Part shown: one piece after another, positions 30,094 through 39,974 of the stretch | Layout: every line of letters begins with the position of its first letter | Position numbering within the stretch: the first letter of the stretch is position 1 | NCBI RefSeq assembly: GCF_001010285.1 | Contig: NZ_CP011104.1 | Location: 372,001 to 436,000, forward strand | Reading direction: 5' to 3' | DNA: 64,000 bases | Source: Photorhabdus thracensis | GTDB taxonomy: Bacteria; Pseudomonadota; Gammaproteobacteria; Enterobacterales; Enterobacteriaceae | Notes under the pieces: generated by a model | Told to the model about the DNA's origin: nothing | The model's database searches: none | Seen by the model: the letters and a program-made list of their open reading frames with translations, nothing else | Translations under genes and position numbers: made by a program

Positions 30094-31206
30094 ATGACAG
30101 AAAACCAGAAAAAGGTTCCTCTCTGGACCAGATTACATATCGACCCACCATTGCTGTTGTGCATTCTGGCACTACTGGTATACAGCGCTTTTGTTATGTG
30201 GAGCGCCAGCGGTCAAGATATGGGGATGATGGAGCGCAGAATCGGCCAAATTGGTGCCGGATTTGTTGTCATGATCATTATGGCGCAGATCCCACCAAGA
30301 GTTTATGAAAGCTGGGCGCCTTATCTATATATTGTTTGTGTCATTTTACTGATTTTTGTCGATGCTTTCGGGCAGATCAGTAAAGGGGCTCAACGCTGGC
30401 TTGATCTGGGGATCATCCGTTTCCAGCCTTCTGAAATTGCCAAAATCGCAGTACCACTGATGATTGCCCGTTTTATGAACCGCGATTTATGTCCGCCATC
30501 GCTGAAAAATACCACTCTCGCTTTAATGCTGATTTTTCTACCCACTTTACTGGTCGCCGCCCAACCAGACCTGGGTACTTCAATTCTGGTCGCAGCTTCC
30601 GGTTTGTTTGTCCTGTTCCTTGCAGGAATGAGCTGGCGGCTGATTGGTATTGCGGCTCTGCTATTAGCCTGCTTTATCCCTATTTTGTGGTTCTTTCTGA
30701 TGCATGGATACCAGCGTGATCGTGTAATGATGTTACTTGATCCAGAAACTGACCCATTGGGTAAGGGTTACCATATCATTCAATCGAAAATCGCTATTGG
30801 CTCCGGAGGCTTATCAGGTAAAGGCTGGTTGTTCGGGACACAATCTCAGCTGGAATTTCTTCCTGAACGCCATACAGACTTCATATTTGCCGTGCTATCG
30901 GAAGAGCTTGGCTTGATTGGCGTGCTACTGTTATTAACATTATATTTGTTATTAATTATACGCGGGCTGGTTATCGCAACCAGAGCACAGAATACTTTTG
31001 GCCGGGTCATGGTTGGCGGCCTAATGCTGATCTTGTTTGTGTATATCTTCGTAAATATCGGCATGGTGAGCGGTATCCTGCCTGTGGTAGGGGTTCCTCT
31101 GCCATTTGTCAGTTATGGCGGTTCAGCATTGATCGTCTTAATGGCTGGTTTCGGAATTATAATGTCGATTCATACTCACAGAAAATTATTATCTAAAAGT
31201 TTATAG
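30094..31206 (+). CDS. mrdB: Peptidoglycan glycosyltransferase RodA (SEDS family)
   Basis: The polytopic inner-membrane protein polymerises lipid II glycan strands for cell elongation, paired with PBP2. The 370-residue product has about ten membrane spans and the SEDS signatures [22 protein letters not shown] and [12 protein letters not shown]. Length equals E. coli RodA. It is 8 bp from mrdA and 13 bp from rlpA, in one transcription unit. Confidence 0.97.
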   Translation: MTENQKKVPLWTRLHIDPPLLLCILALLVYSAFVMWSASGQDMGMMERRIGQIGAGFVVMIIMAQIPPRVYESWAPYLYIVCVILLIFVDAFGQISKGAQRWLDLGIIRFQPSEIAKIAVPLMIARFMNRDLCPPSLKNTTLALMLIFLPTLLVAAQPDLGTSILVAASGLFVLFLAGMSWRLIGIAALLLACFIPILWFFLMHGYQRDRVMMLLDPETDPLGKGYHIIQSKIAIGSGGLSGKGWLFGTQSQLEFLPERHTDFIFAVLSEELGLIGVLLLLTLYLLLIIRGLVIATRAQNTFGRVMVGGLMLILFVYIFVNIGMVSGILPVVGVPLPFVSYGGSALIVLMAGFGIIMSIHTHRKLLSKSL

Positions 31207-31219
31207 AGAAGAGGTTTCA

Positions 31220-32227
31220 ATGCGTCAACACTGGCTTATACTCGGCATGATTGTGGCTTCATTATCCGGCTGTACCACTCCTGACGAGCAAAAATCTTCC
31301 CCGTTACCGGCAGTACCAACGCAGGATGTTCTGGGCGCGGAGCCTCATTATGAGCCTTATCACCCCAGCGCCAATAATGATTATCAGATGAACGGACATA
31401 TTTATCATATTGTTCAAGACCCATCTCAGTTCAGTGAAACAGGTTATGCCAGTTGGTATGGCGCAGAATCCAGTGGCAAAATGACAGCGATTGGTGAACA
31501 TTTCAATCCTTATGCTCTGACGGCAGCTCACCCTACTCTGCCAATTCCGAGTTATGTCCGTGTGACCAATTTGAGTAATGGTCGTATGATGGTTGTCAGA
31601 ATCAATGATCGTGGTCCTTATAAACAGGGGCGGATTATCGATCTGTCAAAAGCTTCTGCTGAACGCCTGAACCTGACTCAAAGTACCAAAGTTAAGATTG
31701 ATTTTATTCAGGTTGCCCAAGATGGTTCTTTATCTGGTCCCGGTACTGTCGGCAGCCAGATAGTTAAACAGAGTTATGCACTACCCGGCAGGCCAGTTCT
31801 AACAACAGGGCCACTGGGAACACCAACAATGGAGAATATTCCCGATCAAACGGGCAGCCAGCCTTTGGCAAATCAACCAGTGGAGCAGACACAACCGTTG
31901 ACGATACAGCCGGAAGCCACTGGGCAACTGCCGGCAATGAAGTTACAACCACCTAAACCTGTAATAAACAGTATGTCAACAACGGCTGCATCATCCCCTT
32001 CAGCAAGTGGTTTTATGGTCCAGGTTGGTGCGGTTAGCAGTGAACAACGGGCAAAGGAGTGGCAACAAACCCTGGAACAACGCTTTAATGTTCAAGGACG
32101 AATAACCCAATATAGCAACGTTTACCGAGTACAATTGGGGCCATTCAACAATCGCCAGCAAGCTACCGATTTACAACAGAAGCTGGCTGATCAAATACAA
32201 CAATCTTCCTTTATCGTCAGCCCTTAA
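31220..32227 (+). CDS. rlpA: Septal-ring lipoprotein RlpA
   Basis: An outer-membrane lipoprotein of septa; in Pseudomonas it is a lytic transglycosylase on denuded glycan. The 335-residue precursor has lipobox SLSGC (lipid Cys18), a double-psi beta-barrel domain (about residues 75-165; GYASWYGAESSGKMTA, VRINDRGPYKQGRIIDLS), a Pro/Gln/Thr-rich linker and a carboxy-terminal SPOR domain (from about residue 260; FMVQVGAVSSEQRAKEW) that targets denuded septal glycan. Last gene of the elongasome cluster. Confidence 0.96.
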   Translation: MRQHWLILGMIVASLSGCTTPDEQKSSPLPAVPTQDVLGAEPHYEPYHPSANNDYQMNGHIYHIVQDPSQFSETGYASWYGAESSGKMTAIGEHFNPYALTAAHPTLPIPSYVRVTNLSNGRMMVVRINDRGPYKQGRIIDLSKASAERLNLTQSTKVKIDFIQVAQDGSLSGPGTVGSQIVKQSYALPGRPVLTTGPLGTPTMENIPDQTGSQPLANQPVEQTQPLTIQPEATGQLPAMKLQPPKPVINSMSTTAASSPSASGFMVQVGAVSSEQRAKEWQQTLEQRFNVQGRITQYSNVYRVQLGPFNNRQQATDLQQKLADQIQQSSFIVSP

Positions 32228-32231
32228 TTGT

Positions 32232-32274
32232 TCGCTTGCTGATATCTGGCTTTAACACTGATATCAGCAAGCGA
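32232..32274. repeat. 15-bp perfect inverted repeat between rlpA and dacA
   Basis: TCGCTTGCTGATATC (32232-32246) and GATATCAGCAAGCGA (32260-32274) pair perfectly around a 13-base loop, immediately after the rlpA stop. No clear T tract follows on either strand. It may protect the rlpA mRNA 3' end or terminate weakly. Confidence 0.75.
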
Positions 32275-32389
32275 GGTAAAAAAATGTAAACCTGTTGCTT
32301 GTTAAAATTTGCCAATGTCAGTATTTTTTTTCATTTGCTATGATGTGGCCCGATATCAACCTTTTCTCACGGATGTTGTCCAACCGACC

Positions 32390-33601
32390 ATGAAATATAC
32401 AACCACTTCTCGTTTTATAAAAAGTGCCACCCTAGGTATTGCGCTGGCAATAAGTGCTTCTGCCTTTGCCGATGGGAATGATGTAAACCTGAAAACGATG
32501 ATCCCAGGTGTGCCTCAGATTGATGCTGAAGCTTATATTCTTATCGACTATAACTCAGGCAAAGTTCTGGCTGAGATGAACGCGGACGCACACCGTGATC
32601 CTGCCAGTTTGACAAAAATGATGACCAGTTACGTTATTGGTCAGACAATCAAATCAGGCAAAATCGGCCCAAATGATATGGTCACTGTTGGCACTGATGC
32701 ATGGGCAACAGGTAATCCGGTATTTAAAGGCTCCTCCCTGATGTTCCTCAAACCAGGAGATCAGGTCTCAGTTTCTATGTTATCTCGCGGTATAAACCTG
32801 CAATCCGGTAATGATGCCTGTGTTGCAATGGCGGATTATGTTGCCGGCAGCCAAGAGTCTTTCGTTAATCTAATGAACGGCTATGTAAAATCCCTTGGCT
32901 TACAGAATACACATTTCAAAACTGTTCATGGTCTGGATGCGGAAGGCCAATACAGCTCTGCCCGTGATATGGCATTGATTGGTCAGGCCCTTATCCGCGA
33001 TGTTCCTGAAGAATATGCTATCTATAAAGAGAAAGAATTTACCTACAATAATATCCGTCAAACAAACCGAAACGGCTTATTGTGGGATAAAAGCCTGAAT
33101 GTAGATGGTATAAAAACCGGCCACACGAATGCCGCAGGCTATAATCTGGTCGCTTCTGCAACGGAAGGCGATATGCGTCTGATTTCTGCGGTATTAGGCG
33201 GCCATACTTATAAGGGCCGTGAAACAGAAAGCAAGAAACTGCTGACTTGGGGGTTCCGTTTCTTTGAAACCGTCGCGCCACTGAAAGCCGGCAAAGAATT
33301 CGCTTCTGAACCGGTTTGGTTCGGAGACAACGATAGGGTTCAACTAGGCGTTGATAAAGATGTTTATCTAACTATTCCCCGTGGCCGTCTGAAAGATTTG
33401 AAAGCCAGCTATGTCATGAATAATACTGAATTACATGCACCGTTAGCGAAAAGTCAGGTCGTCGGTACCATCAATTTTCAACTTGATGGCAAGACTGTTG
33501 AACAACGCCCATTAGTCATCATGAATGAAGTGAAAGAAGGCAGCATCTTCAGCCGTTTTATCGATTACATCAAACTGCTATTTCATCATTGGTTTGGCTA
33601 A
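32390..33601 (+). CDS. dacA: D-alanyl-D-alanine carboxypeptidase PBP5
   Basis: PBP5 trims the terminal D-Ala from pentapeptides in the periplasm and affects cell shape. The 403-residue precursor (same length as E. coli) has a signal peptide ending near ASAFA-DG. Active-site motifs: SLTK from Ser73, SGN at 139-141 and KTG at 242-244. The carboxy-terminal amphipathic helix ([17 protein letters not shown]) anchors it to the inner membrane. ATG 32390 gives the family start; the longer frame from 32309 is unlikely. Confidence 0.97.
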   Translation: MKYTTTSRFIKSATLGIALAISASAFADGNDVNLKTMIPGVPQIDAEAYILIDYNSGKVLAEMNADAHRDPASLTKMMTSYVIGQTIKSGKIGPNDMVTVGTDAWATGNPVFKGSSLMFLKPGDQVSVSMLSRGINLQSGNDACVAMADYVAGSQESFVNLMNGYVKSLGLQNTHFKTVHGLDAEGQYSSARDMALIGQALIRDVPEEYAIYKEKEFTYNNIRQTNRNGLLWDKSLNVDGIKTGHTNAAGYNLVASATEGDMRLISAVLGGHTYKGRETESKKLLTWGFRFFETVAPLKAGKEFASEPVWFGDNDRVQLGVDKDVYLTIPRGRLKDLKASYVMNNTELHAPLAKSQVVGTINFQLDGKTVEQRPLVIMNEVKEGSIFSRFIDYIKLLFHHWFG

Positions 33602-33761
33602 TCCTTGAAATAGTTAAACGACAAAAAACATAACCCAACAAGCGAGCAAGGCTACAACTTGACCGCAATAAAAACCCCCGCGCTTTTAAGGACGGGGAAG
33701 ATATCGAATTTTACAAAAGAGACTGACCGTACATATTGCGGAAAACAAAACAGGAGCGCCC

Positions 33762-34025
33762 ATGAAAACCAAATTAAATGAACTGCTTGAGTTCCCTTGT
33801 TCATTCACTTACAAAGTGATGGGCCTGGCTGAGCCTGAGTTAGTCAATCAGGTCGTTGAAGTGGTTCAGCGCCATGCGCCGGGCGATTACTCTCCACAAG
33901 TGAAGCCAAGCAGCAAAGGCAACTACCACTCAGTATCTATCACTATTAATGCAACTCACATTGAACAGGTAGAAACTCTGTATGAAGAGTTAGGTAATCT
34001 TGAACTGGTACGAGTCGTGTTGTAA
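33762..34025 (+). CDS. ybeD: DUF493-family protein YbeD
   Basis: The 87-residue cytoplasmic protein has an ACT-like ferredoxin fold in E. coli; its role is unclear, with possible allosteric or lipoate-related functions suggested by its place next to lipB. The product aligns along its whole length with E. coli YbeD ([18 protein letters not shown]). A GGAGC site precedes the ATG. In E. coli lipB follows closely; here an IS scar of about 420 bp separates them. Confidence 0.95.
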   Translation: MKTKLNELLEFPCSFTYKVMGLAEPELVNQVVEVVQRHAPGDYSPQVKPSSKGNYHSVSITINATHIEQVETLYEELGNLELVRVVL

Positions 34026-34040
34026 TACAAACCAGAAAAA

Positions 34041-34458
34041 TCCCCTGTCATTTCACCTGTCTCTTGATCACATTTACAGGTCAAAAGACTGGGCTAGCAG
34101 GTAACCCTCCTGGATGGTTTGCAACATGAGCCATCCTTCCCATAACCTTTCCCTGCCCACCCGTCCATTTGGAATCATACCAACCTGCCAGCTTACCTAA
34201 GCTAATATAGGCCCAATAAAAGCTGGGGGTTAGGGTGTTGACTCTTGCCTGGACCACAGAAACTTCCAGGCAAGAAAACTTAGCACCCCTTCACAACGAT
34301 GACGGGTAAAGCAGTATGCTGCTTCAATATCGGCAGGGGATTTCAAAGATTGCACGAGAGACTGTCCTGTGTGGTTAGCAAGACAAGCAAAAGTTCAAAA
34401 AAATCCCTCGAATAGACCAAGGGATTTGTGTAGGAAAGGCAGGTAATTTCACAGGGGA
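34041..34458 (-). mobile_element. Decayed IS4-family (IS50-like) element remnant
   Basis: The minus strand encodes the end of an IS4/IS50-type transposase in two frames. From about 34240 to 34150 it reads FYWAYISLGKLAGWYDSKWTG, and in another frame (34148-34074) RLWEGWLMLQTIQEGYLLA followed by QSFDL and a stop. Right next to the stop is CTGTCTCTTGATCACATTT (34057-34075), close to the IS50 inside end. At the other side ATTTGTGTAGGAAAGGCAG (34422-34440 region) is a degenerate inverted copy. Outside these, TCCCCTGT (34041-34048) and ACAGGGGA (34451-34458) are also inverted. Most of the transposase is missing, so this is an internally deleted, MITE-sized relic. Confidence 0.7.
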
Positions 34459-34552
34459 CCCTTTATCTATCAGAAACACCACAGTTTCAAGTGGACTAAA
34501 CTGGTGAGAATCTCTTCTGAGGGTTATACTGACCAAATCTTATAGCTATCAA

Positions 34553-35194
34553 ATGATGTTTCAATTGCAACATAAAACGATCTTCTTACGCCAACTAGGG
34601 ATACAACCCTACGAGCCGATTTCTGATGCAATGCACTTGTTTACTGAGCAGCGAGATACTGATACGCCCGATGAAATCTGGCTGGTACAGCATCCAAAAG
34701 TATTTACTCAGGGGCAGGCAGGTAAATCTGAGCATCTGCTATCTCTCGGTGATATCCCGGTTATTCAATCCGATCGCGGTGGGCAAGTCACTTATCATGG
34801 TCCCGGCCAGCAGGTTATGTATATCATGATTGACATCAAACGCGCCAAAATGGGTGTACGGCAACTGGTTACCGCAATAGAGGATACCGTGGTTAAAACA
34901 CTTGCTCACTTTGGTGTACAAGCTTATGCCCGTCCGGATGCTCCAGGTGTTTATATCGAGGAAGCTAAAATCTGCTCTCTAGGATTACGAATACGTAAAG
35001 GCTGCTCTTTCCACGGACTGGCACTTAATATCGCAATGGATTTAGAACCATTCCTGCGTATTAATCCCTGTGGCTATGCCGGTATGAAAATGATTCAACT
35101 CAGTGAGTTAGTCCCTGGAATTACTGTTGAGCAAGTACAGCCGATTTTGGTAGAAGAATTTTGCCAACAGTTAGGATTTAAATTGAATAGTTAA
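34553..35194 (+). CDS. lipB: Octanoyl-[acyl-carrier-protein]:protein N-octanoyltransferase
   Basis: LipB moves octanoate from ACP to the lipoyl domains of 2-oxoacid dehydrogenases and GcvH, before sulfur insertion by LipA. The 213-residue protein has [16 protein letters not shown] near residue 80 and the catalytic Cys173 in INPCGYAGM. The start is uncertain: ATG 34553 and 34556 both lack a good ribosome-binding site, and the upstream DNA is IS-derived up to 34458, which may have changed the native promoter. Confidence 0.95.
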   Translation: MMFQLQHKTIFLRQLGIQPYEPISDAMHLFTEQRDTDTPDEIWLVQHPKVFTQGQAGKSEHLLSLGDIPVIQSDRGGQVTYHGPGQQVMYIMIDIKRAKMGVRQLVTAIEDTVVKTLAHFGVQAYARPDAPGVYIEEAKICSLGLRIRKGCSFHGLALNIAMDLEPFLRINPCGYAGMKMIQLSELVPGITVEQVQPILVEEFCQQLGFKLNS

Positions 35195-35305
35195 AGATGA
35201 TATAATTTTTTAACATTTTTCAAAAAATTTTTAATGGATTTATTATACAGTAGGCTGAATGATAAATCTCAACCTGATGAATTTAACACTGGAACCAGCA
35301 CGATT

Positions 35306-36271
35306 ATGAGTAAACCAATTCAGATGGAACGCGGAGTTAAGTACCGTGACGCAGACAAAATGGCGCTGATCCCTGTCAAAACAGTGATTACCGAACGTAC
35401 AGAAATCTTGCGTAAACCTGAGTGGATGAAAATCAAACTTCCTGCGGATTCCAGCCGCATTCAGGGTATCAAATCGGCCATGCGCAAAAATGGTCTGCAT
35501 TCCGTCTGTGAAGAAGCTTCCTGCCCTAACCTGGCTGAATGTTTCAATCACGGTACAGCAACTTTTATGATCCTTGGCGCAATCTGTACCCGCCGCTGTC
35601 CTTTTTGTGATGTAGCCCACGGCCGCCCAATGGCACCCGATACCAATGAACCGGTAAAACTGGCACAAACCATCAAAGATATGGCACTGCGCTATGTCGT
35701 CATCACTTCCGTTGACCGTGATGACCTGCGCGACGGCGGTGCTCAACACTTTGCTGACTGCATCTCTGCTATTCGTGAAAAAAACCCATCCATTAAAATT
35801 GAAACCTTGGTTCCTGATTTCCGTGGACGTATGGATCGTGCACTTGAAATATTGACAGCAACACCTCCCGACGTTTTTAACCATAACCTGGAAAACGTAC
35901 CGCGGGTTTACCGTCAGGTACGCCCTGGCGCAAACTATGAATGGTCACTGAAATTGCTCGAAAAATTCAAAGAAGCCCATCCCGATATTCCTACCAAATC
36001 TGGCCTGATGGTGGGTCTTGGTGAGACCAACGAAGAAATTCTTGATGTTATGCGTGATCTGCGCCGCCATGGTGTCACCATGTTAACTCTGGGCCAATAT
36101 CTACAACCCAGCCGTCATCATTTACCAGTACAGCGCTACGTCAGCCCACAGGAATTTGATGAAATGAAAGAAGAAGCTCTGGCTATGGGATTCAGCCATG
36201 CTGCCTGCGGACCATTTGTTCGTTCTTCTTATCACGCTGATTTGCAAGCCAGAGGCGAAGAAGTCAAATAA
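35306..36271 (+). CDS. lipA: Lipoyl synthase
   Basis: A radical-SAM enzyme that inserts two sulfurs into octanoyl-protein to make lipoate. The 321-residue product equals E. coli LipA in length. Auxiliary-cluster cysteines Cys68, Cys73, Cys79 and the radical-SAM cluster Cys94, Cys98, Cys101 (CTRRCPFC) are all present. The frame is open 24 codons upstream, but [15 protein letters not shown] is the family start. The 111-bp gap after lipB is AT-rich. Confidence 0.98.
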   Translation: MSKPIQMERGVKYRDADKMALIPVKTVITERTEILRKPEWMKIKLPADSSRIQGIKSAMRKNGLHSVCEEASCPNLAECFNHGTATFMILGAICTRRCPFCDVAHGRPMAPDTNEPVKLAQTIKDMALRYVVITSVDRDDLRDGGAQHFADCISAIREKNPSIKIETLVPDFRGRMDRALEILTATPPDVFNHNLENVPRVYRQVRPGANYEWSLKLLEKFKEAHPDIPTKSGLMVGLGETNEEILDVMRDLRRHGVTMLTLGQYLQPSRHHLPVQRYVSPQEFDEMKEEALAMGFSHAACGPFVRSSYHADLQARGEEVK

Positions 36272-36285
36272 TCATAAGATTTACT

Positions 36286-36660
36286 ATGATTAATATTATC
36301 TTGGCTGTATTTATTGGTGGTGGCTTAGGCAGTGTATTACGCTGGTTTATCAGCCTCCGCCTTAATAGTATTTCTACTAACATCGCGGTTGGCACCCTTA
36401 CCGTTAATTGTATTGGTGCATTGATCATCGGGCTGGGGTTAGCCTATTTTAATAAATCCCCCCATCTTGATCCGACCTGGAAACTCATGCTAACCACCGG
36501 TTTTTGCGGCGGCTTAACAACCTTTTCCACGTTTTCTGTTGAAGTCGCTTATTTGTTGCTGGATGGAAAACTGGGATGGGCATTAGGAACAGTTCTACTT
36601 AATCTTTTCGGCTCACTACTGATGACAATTTTAGCTTTCGCACTAATGAACGAGCTTTAA
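36286..36660 (+). CDS. crcB: Fluoride ion channel CrcB (Fluc)
   Basis: A small dual-topology membrane protein that exports fluoride. The 124-residue product has four hydrophobic spans and the family motif [14 protein letters not shown] near residue 75, which lines the pore and binds the central Na+ ion. It lies 14 bp after lipA, so no fluoride riboswitch fits between them and none is seen. A terminator follows the gene. Confidence 0.96.
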   Translation: MINIILAVFIGGGLGSVLRWFISLRLNSISTNIAVGTLTVNCIGALIIGLGLAYFNKSPHLDPTWKLMLTTGFCGGLTTFSTFSVEVAYLLLDGKLGWALGTVLLNLFGSLLMTILAFALMNEL

Positions 36661-36683
36661 AATTACACGTACATCATAAAAAT

Positions 36684-36716
36684 CAAAAAAAACCCGTTAT
36701 ATCAACGGGTTTTTCA
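36684..36716. terminator. Bidirectional terminator between crcB and cspE
   Basis: AAAAACCCGTT and AACGGGTTTTT form a symmetric stem around ATATC, with A runs on one side and T runs on the other. It serves the convergent genes crcB (+) and cspE (-). Confidence 0.85.
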
Positions 36717-36732
36717 AAATACGGAGTTAAAA

Positions 36733-36942
36733 TCAGATAGCGACAACGTTTACAGCAGATGGACCTTTAGCGCCGTCAGTGATTTCAAACTCTACCTTTT
36801 GACCTTCTGCCAGAGTTTTAAATCCGTTGCTCTGAATAGCAGAGAAATGCACAAATACGTCTTTGCTACCATCTTCTGGAGTGATAAACCCGAATCCTTT
36901 AGATTCATTAAACCACTTAACGTTACCTTTAATTTTTGACAT
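36733..36942 (-). CDS. cspE: Cold-shock-like RNA chaperone CspE
   Basis: A constitutively expressed cold-shock-domain protein that melts RNA structure and acts as an antiterminator. The 69-residue product is nearly identical to E. coli CspE, with RNP1 KGFGFI and RNP2 VFVHF. The start [11 protein letters not shown] at 36942 follows AAGGTAAG; the 11-codon upstream extension is not supported. It is convergent with crcB, as in E. coli. Confidence 0.97.
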   Translation of the reverse strand: MSKIKGNVKWFNESKGFGFITPEDGSKDVFVHFSAIQSNGFKTLAEGQKVEFEITDGAKGPSAVNVVAI

Positions 36943-37161
36943 CAAACTTACCTTTAACGTGAAAATAAGACACAAAACCTGTGTCGTATACAGTACAGCA
37001 AATAAATTGGTTGATTGTCTACAACCAAGATCACGAAAAGCATAATAAAATACAATAGATCTTATCTTTTATTTAGTTTTACTGCCAAATAATGCACATA
37101 TGTAAATATTCTATCACCTTCCCTGGTCTTTTATCAGGCAATTTATCAAACAAGCAAACTG

Positions 37162-37623
37162 TTATGCTTTTTCATGTTCCAGTAACCAGCTTTTAATATT
37201 CAGACCACCGGTATATCCCACCAATTTACCATCATGTCCAATAACACGGTGGCAAGGCACAATTAATGAGATCGGATTACGAGAATTAGCCATTCCTACC
37301 GCACGACAATAATTGACTGAACCTAATGCCAATGATAGCTGCTTATAACTCCACACTTCGCCAAACGGGATCTTACATAACTGCGACCAGACACGCTGCT
37401 GGAATTCAGTTCCTACCGGATTGACTGGAACAGAAAACTCAGTACGTTTACCCGTAAAATACCCCCGTAACTCTTTCACGCACTGTTTAGTGATATCATT
37501 TTTCACTTCAGGCGCTGTTTTTTCATCAACAAAATACAGACTGGTTACTCCCTTATCATCCGCAGTGATATGAACATACGGTTTCGGAAATCCTTTAGGT
37601 GTATCAAAATACTGATGATACAT
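37162..37623 (-). CDS. ogt: Methylated-DNA--protein-cysteine S-methyltransferase
   Basis: A suicide repair protein that takes alkyl groups from O6-alkylguanine in DNA onto its own Cys. The 153-residue protein has the active-site PCHRVIG (Cys124), the recognition-helix region YCRAVGMANSRNP and a short amino-terminal domain. ATG 37623 (MYHQYF) follows a near-perfect GGAGGAGG site; the 21-codon upstream extension is unlikely. It is a single gene on the minus strand between cspE and the divergent nrdHIEF operon. The Ogt name is by family; specificity is not proven. Confidence 0.88.
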   Translation of the reverse strand: MYHQYFDTPKGFPKPYVHITADDKGVTSLYFVDEKTAPEVKNDITKQCVKELRGYFTGKRTEFSVPVNPVGTEFQQRVWSQLCKIPFGEVWSYKQLSLALGSVNYCRAVGMANSRNPISLIVPCHRVIGHDGKLVGYTGGLNIKSWLLEHEKA

Positions 37624-37824
37624 AGCCACCTCCTCCATTGAAAAAATATCAATTATTATAGGGATTAGAGTAAATCGTCTTTTCAATAAATTGCAATGAT
37701 GAATTCAGTTGCTCCCTTACCACCGACTAGAAAACTAAAATTTTCCCAATGGAAAAAGTCTCCGAACAAATAGAGAATAAACAACACCGTAATTCTGATG
37801 ATAGTCACTCAATGTAAAATTAAC

Positions 37825-37840
37825 ACCATATATAGTATGG
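37825..37840. promoter_or_regulatory. NrdR box 1 upstream of nrdH
   Basis: ACCATATATAGTATGG fits the NrdR consensus palindrome (ACACTATATATAGTGT-like) and is paired with a second box 31 bp downstream, three helical turns, the spacing typical of NrdR-regulated ribonucleotide reductase promoters. Confidence 0.75.
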
Positions 37841-37855
37841 TTGAAATAAAATTTC

Positions 37856-37871
37856 ACTACATATAGTATAA
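37856..37871. promoter_or_regulatory. NrdR box 2 upstream of nrdH
   Basis: ACTACATATAGTATAA is the second, weaker match to the NrdR consensus. The pair lies 85-130 bp before the nrdH start, so NrdR bound with dATP should repress nrdHIEF. The rest of the 332-bp ogt-nrdH spacer shows no other feature that I can support. Confidence 0.7.
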
Positions 37872-37955
37872 GTCAAGTTGTAGCCTTTTGGAAAACTGTT
37901 ACCTGTGAACCAAATTTCGTCATTACACACTCACAAACTGAAAAAGGAGTCATTA

Positions 37956-38186
37956 ATGAGCATTACTATTTATAGCAAACCTGACTGCGTACAATGCGAC
38001 GCGACCTACCAGGCTCTAAACCAAAGAAATATTCCTTATCAGATTATTGACTTAACCGAAAACCAACAGGCTTTAGCGACTATCCACACTATGGGTTACC
38101 AACAAGTTCCCGTAGTCGTCGCAGGCACACAACATTGGTCAGGGTTCCGCCCTGATAAAATCAATGCGTTATCTGAGAATTTGTAG
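37956..38186 (+). CDS. nrdH: Glutaredoxin-like protein NrdH
   Basis: A small thioredoxin-fold protein that reduces the class Ib ribonucleotide reductase NrdE. The 76-residue product has the redox pair CVQC (Cys11, Cys14) and the thioredoxin-reductase contact region WSGFRPD near the end. ATG 37956 follows AAAAAGGAG. It is first in nrdHIEF; the partner NrdE is disrupted in this genome. Confidence 0.96.
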   Translation: MSITIYSKPDCVQCDATYQALNQRNIPYQIIDLTENQQALATIHTMGYQQVPVVVAGTQHWSGFRPDKINALSENL

Positions 38187-38193
38187 GTTTATT

Positions 38194-38616
38194 ATGAATA
38201 TGAATCCGCTGGTCTACTTCTCCAGTTCATCTGGAAATAGCTACAGATTTGTCCAAAAACTAAATATGCCAGCTCTTCGTATTCCGATAAACCAATCAGG
38301 TAGTCTGCTCAATGTAACCTCACCTTACATTTTACTGATACCAAGTTATGGTGGTGGCAGTGCTAAAGGCGCGGTTCCACAACAAGTGATCCAGTTTCTA
38401 AATGTTGCCGGAAACCGGGCGCTGATTCGGGGAGTCATAGCCGCCGGGAATACAAACTTTGGCGAAGCTTACGGTATCGCCGGACGGATAATTTCAGAAA
38501 AATGTCAGATACCACTCCTATACCGTTTTGAACTACTGGGTACTGAAGAAGATGTACATCAAGTACGCCAGGGTATCCAAAGATTCTGGCAACATTACTC
38601 ACCAGAGAATATGTAA
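38194..38616 (+). CDS. nrdI: Flavodoxin-like NrdI
   Basis: NrdI binds FMN and supplies the oxidant that forms the Mn(III)2-tyrosyl radical cofactor in NrdF. The 140-residue protein has the FMN-phosphate loop YFSSSSGNS near residue 8 and [10 protein letters not shown] near residue 50. It follows nrdH by 7 bp and is 2 bp from nrdE. The frame runs upstream into nrdH, but ATG 38194 fits the family. Confidence 0.95.
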   Translation: MNMNPLVYFSSSSGNSYRFVQKLNMPALRIPINQSGSLLNVTSPYILLIPSYGGGSAKGAVPQQVIQFLNVAGNRALIRGVIAAGNTNFGEAYGIAGRIISEKCQIPLLYRFELLGTEEDVHQVRQGIQRFWQHYSPENM

Positions 38617-39974
38617 TCATGACTTTCCAAATTAACGAGCAGCAGGATTATCATGCTCTCAATGCGATGCTCAATCTGTACGATAGTGAAGGAAATATTC
38701 AGTTTGATAAAGACAAACTGGCCATTCATCACTATTTCCACCAACATGTAAATCAAAACACGGTCTTTTTTCATGATCTGAAAGAAAAACTCGATTTCCT
38801 TCAGCAAAAAGGATATTACGAAACTGAAGTACTAAAACAATACGATTTTACTTTTATTAAAAAGCTTTTTCAGCAAGCCTATAGTAAAAAATTTCGCTTT
38901 CAAACTTTTCTGGGTGCATTCAAATATTACACCAGTTATACACTGAAAACCTTCGATAATAAACGCTACCTGGAACGCTATGAAGATCGGGTGTGCATGG
39001 TAGCGTTGACCTTAGCTCAAGGCGATCAGATACTGGCTAACCGTCTGGTTGATGAAATTATCAGTGGCCGTTTTCAACCAGCAACGCCAACTTTCCTTAA
39101 TTGTGGTAAGAAGCAGCGTGGAGAACTGGTTTCCTGCTTCCTGCTGCGAATTGAAGACAATATGGAATCCATCGGGCGTTCAATCAATTCAGCATTACAG
39201 CTTTCAAAACGTGGTGGCGGTGTCGCCTGCTTACTAAGTAATCTACGGGAAACAGGCGCACCAATAAAAATGATTGAAAATCAGTCATCGGGTGTCGTTC
39301 CAGTGATGAAAATGCTGGAAGATGCGTTTTCATATGCCAATCAACTGGGTGCACGCCAGGGTGCAGGTGCCGTTTATCTCAATGCTCATCACCCTGATAT
39401 TCTTCGTTTTCTGGATACAAAACGGGAAAATGCCGACGAAAAGATCCGTATAAAAACACTCTCCATTGGGGTCGTCATTCCTGATATCACTTTTAAATTG
39501 GCTAAAGACAATGAAGAAATGTATCTATTCTCACCTTATGATATTCAGCGGGTTTATGGCGTACCAATGTCTGAAATTAGCATTACAGAAAAATATGCTG
39601 AAATGGTAAATAACAAACAAATTCGTAAATCAAAAATCAATGCCCGTGAATTTTTCCTGACGTTAGCTGAAATCCAATTCGAATCTGGTTATCCCTATAT
39701 TATGTATGAAGATACCGTGAATCATGCTAACCCAATTAAAGGTCGGATCAATATGAGTAATTTATGTTCCGAAGTTTTACAGGTTAACAGTGCCAGTGAA
39801 TATAACGATGATTTAAATTACTGCCATATCGGGAAAGATATTAGTTGTAATCTGGGATCGATGAATATCGCTCATACAATGGATTCACCTGATTTTGCCC
39901 TTTCTATTGAAACAGCTGTTCGCGCCTTAACTGCCGTATCAGATATGAGCCATATTGGTTCAGTTCCTTCTATC

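Noticed and set aside
36272-36285. Fluoride riboswitch upstream of crcB
   Set aside because: Only 14 bases separate lipA and crcB, and no riboswitch fold was visible.
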